Shown: positions 56,445 through 64,000 of the stretch, piece after piece
Numbering within the stretch: position 1 is the first letter of the stretch
Layout of the letters: each line of letters opens with the position of its first letter
Assembly (NCBI GenBank): GCA_963758945.1
Contig: CAVWXY010000006.1
Location: forward strand, 124,001 to 188,000
DNA length: 64,000 bases
Origin: VAZQ01 sp963758945
GTDB lineage: Bacteria; Pseudomonadota; Alphaproteobacteria; Rhizobiales; Xanthobacteraceae
Direction: 5' to 3'
Translations under genes and position numbers: made by a program
Notes under the pieces: model-generated
Seen by the model: only the letters and a program-made list of their open reading frames with translations
Told to the model about the DNA's origin: nothing
The model's database searches: none

Positions 56445-57509
56445 ATGTCCTTCGTGCCCTATCCCCGGCCCTGCGGCGACTTCCGCACCAGCTACGCCGC
56501 GGACATGACTTTATTCCGCACGCGGGGCGCGACCATCATGGCGTGGGCCGGCGTTGCGCTGCTGCTCGCCGCTCCCCTGGTCGCCAGCGATTACGTGCTC
56601 AGCCAGCTCATTCTGATCGGCATCTACGGCATTGCCGCGCTCGGGCTCAACGTGCTGGTCGGCTTCACCGGCCAGATATCGCTGGGCCACAGCGCGTTTT
56701 TCGGTTTCGGCGCCTTCGCCTCCGCTTGGCTCGGCACCGCGCATGGGGTGCCGCCGCTCGTCAGCATTCCCATCGCCGGGCTGATGACGACCGCGCTGGG
56801 CATGATCTTCGGCATCCCCGCCGCCCGTCTCAAGGGGCTCTATCTCGCCATCGCCACGCTCGCCGCGCAGTTCATTCTCGAGGACTTCTTCGCCCGCGCG
56901 GACTGGTTCTCCGGCGGCTCGTCGGGCGCGCCGGCGGAACGCGCGAGCCTGTTGGGCATGCCGCTCGATACCGACGGGAGATATTTCTACCTGGTGCTGT
57001 TCTGGTTCGTCTTGAGCTATGTCGGCGTCGCCAACCTGATGCGCACGCGCGACGGACGGGCGCTGATCGCCGTTCGCGATCACTACCTGTCCGCCGAGGT
57101 GATGGGCATCAACCTGACCCGGTACCGCATTCTCTCCTTCGGCATATCGAGCTTCTTCGCCGGCATCGGCGGCGCGCTCTATGCGCACTATCTCGGCTTC
57201 GTCTCCGCCGAGGCGTTCACCATCCTGCTTTCCATCCAGTTTCTCGCGATGATCATCATCGGCGGGCTCGGATCGATTGCGGGCTCGGTGCTCGGCACGG
57301 CCTTCATTCTGCTGCTCCCACAGGTGATGCAGGCAGCCGCCTCGTCGTTCGCCGACTTGTTTCCGGCGATGCAGCAGGGCGTCGCCTATATCAAGGAAAT
57401 GTCGATCGGCGCCGCGATCATCCTGTTCCTGATCTTCGAACCGGAAGGTCTGATCCACCGCTGGCGATTGATCCGCGCCAGCTTCAAGCTCTATCCTTTC
57501 TCGTACTAG
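56445..57509 (+). CDS. livM: liv-type ABC transporter permease LivM
   Basis: The 354-residue membrane protein has the LivM signature NVLVGFTGQISLGHSAFFGFGAF, IPAARLKGLYLAIATLAAQ and the coupling helix VRDHYLSAEVMGINLTRYR. The N-terminal 20 residues are polar and precede the first helix; an ATG at 56506 would give a shorter form. The last codon and TAG stop are part of a 25-bp inverted repeat. Confidence 0.92.
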   Translation: MSFVPYPRPCGDFRTSYAADMTLFRTRGATIMAWAGVALLLAAPLVASDYVLSQLILIGIYGIAALGLNVLVGFTGQISLGHSAFFGFGAFASAWLGTAHGVPPLVSIPIAGLMTTALGMIFGIPAARLKGLYLAIATLAAQFILEDFFARADWFSGGSSGAPAERASLLGMPLDTDGRYFYLVLFWFVLSYVGVANLMRTRDGRALIAVRDHYLSAEVMGINLTRYRILSFGISSFFAGIGGALYAHYLGFVSAEAFTILLSIQFLAMIIIGGLGSIAGSVLGTAFILLLPQVMQAAASSFADLFPAMQQGVAYIKEMSIGAAIILFLIFEPEGLIHRWRLIRASFKLYPFSY

Positions 57510-57583
57510 TGTGGCTTTGGATTTGACGTTCCTACATAGGACTCGCAGTAATGCTGGTAGGAACGTCAAATCCGCCACACTAG
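57506..57583. repeat. long inverted repeat containing the livM stop codon
   Basis: The left arm, CTAGTGTGGC then TTT then GGATTTGACGTTCCTA (57506-57534), is matched by a perfect reverse complement in the right arm, TAGGAACGTCAAATCC then GCCACACTAG (57558-57583), apart from a three-base TTT bulge. The loop is 23 bases. Such CTAGTGTGGC-GGATTTGA elements look like a dispersed intergenic palindrome. In the mRNA it would form a strong hairpin directly at the end of livM. Confidence 0.88.
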
Positions 57584-57625
57584 CGCATGTTTCGCCCGCG
57601 ACAACATGCGCCACTCGACAAGTTC

Positions 57626-57734
57626 GCGTCCCGATTTCATAGGAACGGGACGCGCTCTGGTGTGGTGGATTTGAAGTTCCTTATCATCGTGGCCGCGGCT
57701 CGTTCAGGACCTTCGAATCCAAAAGCCGCACTGG
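57626..57734. repeat. related, degenerate inverted repeat and neighbouring hairpin in the livM-binding protein gap
   Basis: TGGTGTGGTGGATTTGAAGT (from 57659) and the imperfect complement near 57707-57734 (AGGACCTTCGAATCC then AAAAGCCGCACTGG) resemble the first element, and a half copy (CTAGTGTCCCTTCGAGTCCG) follows at about 57749. A separate hairpin CGCGTCCC/GGGACGCG lies at 57626-57653. The remaining bases to 57891 hold no gene. Confidence 0.75.
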
Positions 57735-57891
57735 GGTCGTAAATTTTGCTAGTGTCCCTTCGAGTCCGAAATTCGCATCGGAAGGTACCGCGAGGACTTG
57801 CTAACCTCGGAATCGGGGGCACGAGGGGGATCCGTCGCTCTCGGCGGCAGAGCGGCGGGGCACGCCAGTGGCCGCCCTTGGGAGAAACGAC

Positions 57892-59118
57892 ATGAAAAGG
57901 GCTGTTATGGCCGTGAGCTGCCTGGTCGCGAGCGCCGCATTTCCGGCCCAGGCACAAGACAAGGTGTTCGTCGGCCACCTGACCGACTATACCGGCGCCA
58001 CGTCATTCGTCGGCAAGCATTATGGGCCGGGCGTGCGCGACGCGGTCGACTTCATCAACGCCAACGGCGGCGCCGCCGGCACCACCATCGACATGGAGAC
58101 CGTCGACTACGCCTACAAGATCCCCGACGCCATCGCCAACTACAAGCGCTGGAAGGGCAAAGGCATGGTCGCGCTGCAGGGTTGGGGCACCGGCGATACC
58201 GAGGCGCTCATCGGTTTCGTCGCCGATGACAAGATCCCGGTATGGTCGGCGTCCTATTCCGGCCATCTGACCGATCCGACCGGCAAGAATCCGAACACCA
58301 AGAAGCCGGCGCCGTACAACTTCTTCTACGGCCCCTCGTATACCGACGCCTGCCGCGCCATGGTGCAATGGGCCGTCGGCGACGCCAAGGCCAAGGGCAT
58401 CGCCAAGCCGAAATTCGTCCACACCGGCGACAACCATCCTTATCCGAACGCGCCGAAGGAAGCCTGCGGCGCCTTTGCCAAGGAGCTCGGATTCGAGGTG
58501 CTCACGCCGGTCGTCATCCCGCTGAAGCCGGGAGATTTCAAGGCACAGTGCCTGACCATCAAGGAGTCCGGCGCCAACTACGTCTTCATCGGCAACCTCG
58601 GCGGCTCGGTCATCTCCATGGTCAAGTCGTGCGGCACGGTCGGTCTCGACGTCACCTATCTTGCCAACATATGGGCGGGCGACGAGCCGACGATCGCCGC
58701 GGCGGAGGCGAAGAACTACATCTTTCCGTCGGCCACGCCGTTCTGGGGACAGGATGCGCCGGGGATGAAGCTCGTCCGCGAGATCGCCGACAAGAGCGGC
58801 TTCTCCAAGAGCACAACGCCAACCCATCACTACATCCGCGGCATCTGTTCCGCCTACTACATGAAGGAAGCGATGGAGTGGGCGAAGGCGCATGGCGGCA
58901 TCACCGGAGAGAACATCCGGCAGGGCATGTACGCCAAGCAGGACTGGGTGCCCAAGGGTCTCGAAGGCGTCTGTACCCCGTCGACCTGGACCCCGACCGA
59001 CCATCGCGGCACCATGACGGTCTCGATCAACCGCGGCGACTTCGTGGACGGCAAGGTCAAGATCCAGAAGATTGCCGACACTACCTTGAAACGCGAGGAG
59101 CGCTGGCTGGGCCAGTAG
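57892..59118 (+). CDS. livK: liv-type ABC transporter substrate-binding protein
   Basis: The 408-residue periplasmic protein has a signal peptide ending FPAQAQ and the type I receptor fold of the Leu/Ile/Val-binding family: GHLTDYTGATSFVGKHYGPG, VALQGWGTGDTEAL and PVWSASYSGHLTDPTG. The longer, Cys-containing sequence resembles binding proteins for aromatic acids or urea/amides rather than classical LivJ. The ligand is therefore open. It is separated from livM by the inverted repeats and from livF by a tandem repeat array. Confidence 0.87.
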   Translation: MKRAVMAVSCLVASAAFPAQAQDKVFVGHLTDYTGATSFVGKHYGPGVRDAVDFINANGGAAGTTIDMETVDYAYKIPDAIANYKRWKGKGMVALQGWGTGDTEALIGFVADDKIPVWSASYSGHLTDPTGKNPNTKKPAPYNFFYGPSYTDACRAMVQWAVGDAKAKGIAKPKFVHTGDNHPYPNAPKEACGAFAKELGFEVLTPVVIPLKPGDFKAQCLTIKESGANYVFIGNLGGSVISMVKSCGTVGLDVTYLANIWAGDEPTIAAAEAKNYIFPSATPFWGQDAPGMKLVREIADKSGFSKSTTPTHHYIRGICSAYYMKEAMEWAKAHGGITGENIRQGMYAKQDWVPKGLEGVCTPSTWTPTDHRGTMTVSINRGDFVDGKVKIQKIADTTLKREERWLGQ

Positions 59119-59148
59119 GCTGTGGCGGGGCGCCGGGAACCGTTCAGC

Positions 59149-59358
59149 GCATGATCCCGAAAAGTGGGAACCGGTTTTCGGACAAGATCATGCACAGACG
59201 AAGTGCATGATCCCGAAAAGTGGGAACCGGTTTTCGGAAAGGATCATGCACAGACGAAGTGCATGATCCCGAAAAGTGGGAACCGGTTTTCGGAAAAGAT
59301 CACGCGCAGACGAAGCGCATGATCCGAACGGGGAACCGGTTTTCGGAAAGGATCATGC
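59149..59358. repeat. four tandem copies of a 56-base palindromic unit
   Basis: Copies start at 59149, 59205, 59261 and 59317. Each begins GCATGATCCCGAAAA, centres on GTGGGAACCGG and ends TTTTCGG then AAGATCATGC, so the unit is itself a palindrome (GCATGATC/GATCATGC, CCGAAAA/TTTTCGG). Conserved linkers ACAGACGAAGT separate the copies. The fourth has lost a few bases. A further hairpin, GATCCA/TGGATC, lies at about 59376-59399. The core is a known intergenic palindrome of Hyphomicrobiales; a four-copy tandem array is unusual. The array fills the 322-base gap between the binding-protein and livF genes. Confidence 0.92.
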
Positions 59359-59440
59359 ACAGAGCGCCGGTCCATGATCCAATTCAATTGAGCTGGATCG
59401 TGGTCTAGGTCCCGGCGGCCGGTATCGCGGAGTGACGCAG

Positions 59441-60259
<819 letters not shown>

Positions 60260-60275
60260 CGGCGTTTCAGCACCC

Positions 60276-61532
60276 ATGCGCGATACGTCCGACCATTTCA
60301 ATTCCCTCGAGACCCGCGATCCCGACGAGCGCGAGCACGATCTGATCGGCCGTCTCCCCGATCTGATCGCGCGGGCGCAGCGCGCGCCCGGCTGGGCGGC
60401 GCAGCTTGCCGGCATCGATGCCGCGGCGGTCGCCTCGCGCGCGGCGCTCGCGAAGTTGCCGGTGCTGCGCAAGTCCGAGCTCGCGGCGCGGCAGCGGGCG
60501 CATCCGCCGTTCGGCGGCTTCAACGTGACCGCGCCCGGCAGCGTGCGGCGGCTGTTGATGTCGCCCGGCCCGATCTTCGAGCCCGAAGGCAAGGCCGAAG
60601 ACGTCTGGGGCGCGGCGCGCGCGCTCTACGCCGCCGGCTTCCGCGCCGGCGATATCGTGCACAATTCCTTTTCCTATCATCTCACGCCCGGTGGCTTCAT
60701 CATGGAGTCGGGTGCGCATGCGCTGGGCTGCGCGGTCGTTCCCGCCGGCACCGGCAACACCGAGCAGCAGGTCGAGGCGATCGCACATTTGCGGCCCAGC
60801 GGCTATCTCGGGACGCCTGACTTCTTGAAGGTCCTGCTCGATGCGGCGGCCAAGGCGGGCAAGGACACCGCCTCGCTCCGGCGCGCGCTGGTTTCGGGCG
60901 CGGCGCTGCCGGCCTCGCTGCGCCGGGAATTGGCCGCCCGCGGCGTCGCGGTGCGCCAGTGCTATGCCACCGCCGACGTCGGCGTCATCGCCTACGAGAG
61001 TGGGGCGGGCGAAGCCGCGGGAGGCGACGGCATGATCGTCGCCGAGACGCTGCTGCTCGAGATCGTGCGGCCCGGCACCGGCGATCCGGTCGCCGCCGGC
61101 GAGGTGGGCGAGGTCGTCGTCACCGCGTTCAAGGACGATTATCCGATGATCCGGCTCGCCACCGGCGACCTTTCGGCGGTGACGCCGGGGCGCTCGCCCT
61201 GCGGGCGCACCAATACGCGCATTGCGGGCTGGATGGGCCGCGCCGATCAGGCCACCAAGGTCAAGGGCATGTTCGTGCATCCCGCCGCCGTCGCAGAGCT
61301 CGGGCGGCGCCATCCCGAGCTCGGCCGGCTGCGGCTGGTCGTCACTCGCTCGGGCGAGCAGGACGCGATGACGCTGCTGGCGGAATGCGCCGCGCCCGCA
61401 GCCGCCCTGCAGGAGGCGGTCGCCGGCACGCTGCGGGCAGTGACCAAGCTCGGCGGCGAGGTGAGGCTCGTCCCCTCCGGCGCCCTGCCCAACGACGGCA
61501 AGGTGATCGCCGACGAACGCCCGCTGGGGTAG
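60276..61532 (+). CDS. phenylacetate-CoA-ligase-like (PaaK-family) adenylate-forming enzyme
   Basis: The 418-residue protein has the PaaK-like organisation: LPVLRKSELAARQR near the N-terminus, a later VRQCYATADVGVIAYES, IVRPGTGDPVAAGEVGEVVVT and the C-terminal GRADQATKVKGMFVHP. The first P-loop-type motif of AMP-ligases is weak (LLMSPGPIFEPEG), as in the short PaaK group. It should make an aryl-acetyl or benzoate-type CoA thioester. It starts 16 bases after livF, so the transporter and two ligases form one catabolic unit. Confidence 0.83.
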   Translation: MRDTSDHFNSLETRDPDEREHDLIGRLPDLIARAQRAPGWAAQLAGIDAAAVASRAALAKLPVLRKSELAARQRAHPPFGGFNVTAPGSVRRLLMSPGPIFEPEGKAEDVWGAARALYAAGFRAGDIVHNSFSYHLTPGGFIMESGAHALGCAVVPAGTGNTEQQVEAIAHLRPSGYLGTPDFLKVLLDAAAKAGKDTASLRRALVSGAALPASLRRELAARGVAVRQCYATADVGVIAYESGAGEAAGGDGMIVAETLLLEIVRPGTGDPVAAGEVGEVVVTAFKDDYPMIRLATGDLSAVTPGRSPCGRTNTRIAGWMGRADQATKVKGMFVHPAAVAELGRRHPELGRLRLVVTRSGEQDAMTLLAECAAPAAALQEAVAGTLRAVTKLGGEVRLVPSGALPNDGKVIADERPLG

Positions 61533-61574
61533 CCGCTCAAGCCGCTGTCATGCGCTGGATCAGCGGAAATCGCG

Positions 61575-61811
61575 CTAAAGCCGGTCGCTCGTGGGGACGA
61601 TCTGAAAGCCGTCGATGTTCCGGTTGTGGGCCACGACGTAGGTCTGCACCGCGTTGATCAGGTTCGTGATCGCATGCGAGTCGAAATTCGGGTTTTGCGG
61701 GTTGGTCGGCAGGTCGGTCTCGACGATCAGCACCATCCGGAACGGATGCGCAAAGAACCGACCTTCGTGAATGACATACGCGTTCTTGACGTGCGGATGG
61801 TCGATCGGCAT
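61575..61811 (-). CDS. small conserved-looking protein, unknown function
   Basis: The 78-residue product begins at 61811 with GGAGG nine bases upstream. It has no membrane helix or signal peptide; the mix of polar and hydrophobic residues (FRMVLIVETDLPTNPQNPNF, ITNLINAVQTYVVAHNRNID) looks like a small folded soluble protein. I do not recognise a family. It is transcribed opposite to the ligase gene. Confidence 0.55.
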   Translation of the reverse strand: MPIDHPHVKNAYVIHEGRFFAHPFRMVLIVETDLPTNPQNPNFDSHAITNLINAVQTYVVAHNRNIDGFQIVPTSDRL

Positions 61812-61931
61812 CGGGCAGGCCTCCCTGGCTCCATCTACTATGCTCGCGTTCGGCCGGTTCGACCAGATCGCGAAAATTCAAACGCGCCTGCCGCTGGCCG
61901 CTCGCAAGACTGTGCAAGCAGAACGCCGGCC

Positions 61932-63473
61932 TCACTTCAGCACGATCCGGCCGTCGACGCCGGCGCGGATCGTGCCGATGTGCACGATGTAGTCGATGAC
62001 CTCGTAGGCGACCAGCGGCGCGTCGGCGGGCGCCAGCTCGGGCTTGGCGTCGCGGAAGCTGACATAGTCGTCGCCGCCGCGCGCCAGGAAATCGTTGGTC
62101 GCGACCGAATAGGTCTTGCCGGCATCCAGCGGTGCGTCGCCGACCTTGATCGATATGACGCGATGGCCGGCAGGGCGGCTGGCATCGGCCTCGATGTTAA
62201 GGCCTGAGACCTGGGGAAAGCGGCCGTTGGGATTGGGCAATTGCGACAGCCCGTTCTCGATCGCGGCCGTGAGCGCGCGGCCGGGGATGTCGATGGTCAG
62301 GAGGCGGTTGCCGAACGGCAGCTCGGCGAGAACGTCGCGCCGCGTGAGCGTCGCGCCGGGGGGATAGATCCTGCCGCCCCGGATGCTGCCGCCATTGGTG
62401 ACCGCCACGTCGGTTTGCGCCGACCACCGCATCGCGTCGGCGACCAGATCGCCGATGGCGGCCTCGCCCGTGCGCACGGTGGCGGACCGGCTGTCGAGCT
62501 CGACCGCGGTGGTGCCGATCGGCGTGTCGAGCTGTTTGCTCAGCTCGTCCTCGAATTTCGCGACCACCGCCGCGACCTCGGCATCCGGGGTGACCGTCGC
62601 CGTGTCGATGACGCGGAATTGCGCCCACCAGGCGGTGCGGCGCTGCCCGTTCTCCTCGCTGACGCCGATGGCGACGTCGATGGCGGTGACGTAATGGGCG
62701 TCGTAGCTCGATTCGACCATGGCGGTGCGGCCGTCGAAGTCGATGAACAGGTCGTGGGTGTGGCCGGTGAGAATAAGGTCCATGGCGCGGCCGCGAAAGA
62801 TTTCGTAGCCCTGCTCGCGGGTGACGTGCGCCACGGCGACCACGAAGTCGGCGCCCTCGCGGCGCAGCGCCTCGGCCTGCTCGTTCAGCGTCGCGACGCT
62901 CGCAAGAAATTTCAGGTCGCCGGGATCCGACACGCGCGCACTGTCGTCGTAGGTCGCCCCGGCGAGCCCGATGCGCACGCCGCCGACCGTCACCATGGCG
63001 CGGTCCTTGAAGCTCGGCAGTGGGAGGCCGTCCGGACCGCGCAAATTGGCGGCATAAAGCGGAAACTTCGCCTCTCCCATGCGCTCGAGGAAGGTGGCCT
63101 TGCCGAAATCGTATTCGTGGTTGCCGGGCGCGAAGATGTCGGGCGCGACCAGGTTGGTCAGCGTCATCATGCTTGCGCCGTGGTCGATGCCCGACAGCAG
63201 CGAGGGCGAAAGCGTATCGCCGGCATGCGCGAAGATCACGTTGCCGCCGCCGGCGGTCGCCTTGGCGCGCTCGGCCTTGACCACGGCGGCAAGGCGGGCG
63301 AATCCGCCGCGGCGGCGCCCGTCCGGCATCATCTCGTCCGCCATCAGATAGATGTCGTTGACGAGGACGAACGTGACCTGCGCGCTCGCGACCGGGGCCG
63401 CGCCGGCCAAGCGGAGGCCGCCGAACGGAACGAGCAGGAGACCGGTGGCAAGGCGGCGGGTGACAAGCAGCAT
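61932..63473 (-). CDS. secreted bifunctional metallophosphatase / 5'-nucleotidase
   Basis: The 513-residue protein has a signal peptide, a calcineurin-like metallophosphatase domain (LVNDIYLM, AHAGDTLSPS, APGNHEYDFG, LTGHTHDLF) and a C-terminal 5'-nucleotidase domain with VTNGGSIRGGRI and NDFLARGGDDY. It would release phosphate from nucleotides in the periplasm. In the first metal motif, usually Asp-x-His, the His is Tyr (NDIY), a subgroup feature that may alter metal use. It is divergent from hemH. Confidence 0.87.
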   Translation of the reverse strand: MLLVTRRLATGLLLVPFGGLRLAGAAPVASAQVTFVLVNDIYLMADEMMPDGRRRGGFARLAAVVKAERAKATAGGGNVIFAHAGDTLSPSLLSGIDHGASMMTLTNLVAPDIFAPGNHEYDFGKATFLERMGEAKFPLYAANLRGPDGLPLPSFKDRAMVTVGGVRIGLAGATYDDSARVSDPGDLKFLASVATLNEQAEALRREGADFVVAVAHVTREQGYEIFRGRAMDLILTGHTHDLFIDFDGRTAMVESSYDAHYVTAIDVAIGVSEENGQRRTAWWAQFRVIDTATVTPDAEVAAVVAKFEDELSKQLDTPIGTTAVELDSRSATVRTGEAAIGDLVADAMRWSAQTDVAVTNGGSIRGGRIYPPGATLTRRDVLAELPFGNRLLTIDIPGRALTAAIENGLSQLPNPNGRFPQVSGLNIEADASRPAGHRVISIKVGDAPLDAGKTYSVATNDFLARGGDDYVSFRDAKPELAPADAPLVAYEVIDYIVHIGTIRAGVDGRIVLK

Positions 63474-63677
63474 GGGACGCGGATCGACGGAGGGGGCTAC
63501 CTATAACTAGCTCAGTTGCGATCTGCGGTCATAGCCGTGAACCGCTAACGGTCGGCCCGGATCGCGAGCTTGCGGCTGGCGAAGATCGTCAACCGTCAGA
63601 GCCGCAACACTACCGCGTGTGCAAGCTCCGCCGCTATCGCCTATCTTTCTTGCGACGCGCGCCTATATCGGAGTGTG

Positions 63678-64000
63678 ATGAACGAGACCCTGCCCATCGC
63701 CGAAGCCGCCGCCGCTGTCGCGGAAACCGCCGTTGTCGCGGCCGAGCCGCCCGCGGCGCCGGCCGCGAAGATCGGCGTGCTCTTGGTCAATCTCGGCACC
63801 CCTGACGCCGCCGACGCGGAATCGGTGCGCCGGTATCTGAAGGAATTCCTCAGCGATCCGCGGGTGATCGAGAACCAGGGTCTCGCCTGGAAGCTCGTCC
63901 TCAACGGCGTCATCCTGCCGATCCGCCCGCGCCGCAAGGCGCGCGACTACGCCAAGATTTGGAACCGCGAGAAGAACGAATCGCCGCTCAAGACCATCAC
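63678..64000 (+). CDS. hemH: ferrochelatase, N-terminal part (cut by window edge)
   Basis: After a roughly 30-residue Ala-rich, non-conserved N-terminus, the family start KIGVLLVNLGTPDAADAESVRRYLKEFLSDPRVIE is unmistakable. It is followed by WNREKNESPLKTI at the edge. The enzyme inserts Fe2+ into protoporphyrin IX. The frame is open to base 64000, and more than half the protein lies outside the window. Confidence 0.92.
   Translation, partial: MNETLPIAEAAAAVAETAVVAAEPPAAPAAKIGVLLVNLGTPDAADAESVRRYLKEFLSDPRVIENQGLAWKLVLNGVILPIRPRRKARDYAKIWNREKNESPLKTI

Noticed and set aside
57506..57583. Classical intrinsic terminator after livM
   Set aside because: No T-run follows the hairpin and the next gene belongs to the same transporter; better described as a repeat element.
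59149..59358. CRISPR-like array
   Set aside because: The linkers between repeats are identical and 11 bases long, so there are no variable spacers; no cas genes are present.

Overview
This is high-G+C DNA packed with genes, most likely from an alphaproteobacterium of the order Hyphomicrobiales (Nitrobacteraceae/Xanthobacteraceae type). The reasons are a homospermidine operon, an alphaproteobacterial NAD-linked formate dehydrogenase, single-chain indolepyruvate oxidoreductase beside a liv operon, a cobalt nitrile hydratase, and intergenic palindromic repeats I recognise from that order. This assignment rests on family recognition, not on a computed phylogeny. I saw no rRNA, tRNA, transposase, integrase, prophage or CRISPR array.

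Layout. 0-4.4 kb: beta (truncated by the window edge) and alpha subunits of a soluble Mo-dependent formate dehydrogenase, then bioB and inorganic pyrophosphatase. 6.2-7.2 kb (minus): a fluoride-resistance unit with a near-consensus fluoride riboswitch, an intrinsic terminator, crcB and a DUF190 gene. 7.2-8.1 kb: a KDG-kinase-like sugar kinase. 8.4-15.3 kb: a zinc-acquisition island with a Zur-like operator, a 56-residue His-rich one-helix membrane protein, znuCBA, and further on a COG0523 zinc-chaperone-like GTPase with a WD40 partner. 16.1-19.3 kb (minus): ornithine decarboxylase, acetyltransferase, homospermidine synthase. 20.3-28.6 kb: two dihydrodipicolinate-synthase-like aldolases/lyases, a large Lhr-type helicase, a GlcG/HbpS protein and a Tat-exported oxalate decarboxylase. 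28.7-31.4 kb (minus): an IorAB-type molybdenum hydroxylase. 31.6-38.1 kb: M3 peptidase, a tripartite-tricarboxylate binding protein, an ATZ/TRZ amidohydrolase and a gamma-glutamyltransferase. 38.2-43.0 kb: a DUF1007/NicO nickel-cobalt transporter, a flavin monooxygenase, and a cobalt-type nitrile hydratase with its accessory protein. 43.1-48.6 kb: SDR, acyl-CoA dehydrogenase, transglutaminase-like protein, MFS exporter and a VapBC-like toxin-antitoxin pair. 48.9-61.5 kb: single-chain indolepyruvate ferredoxin oxidoreductase followed by a full liv-type ABC importer (livG, livH, livM, binding protein, livF) interleaved with two acyl-CoA-ligase-like genes. The window closes with a secreted 5'-nucleotidase-like protein and the start of ferrochelatase.

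Working together. The liv/IOR/ligase block looks like uptake and activation of aromatic or branched-chain acids. Oxalate decarboxylase could feed formate to the formate dehydrogenase. The Ni/Co transporter may supply the cobalt nitrile hydratase. The znu genes and COG0523 GTPase form a zinc-starvation response.

A caution about the sequence itself: nine otherwise well-preserved genes are broken by single extra bases, fifteen in all, fourteen of them between 36.5 and 52.2 kb. No clear deletion is seen, and removing the extra bases restores normal family lengths. Assembly or read error is the simplest reading, so these genes should not be called dead without checking reads.
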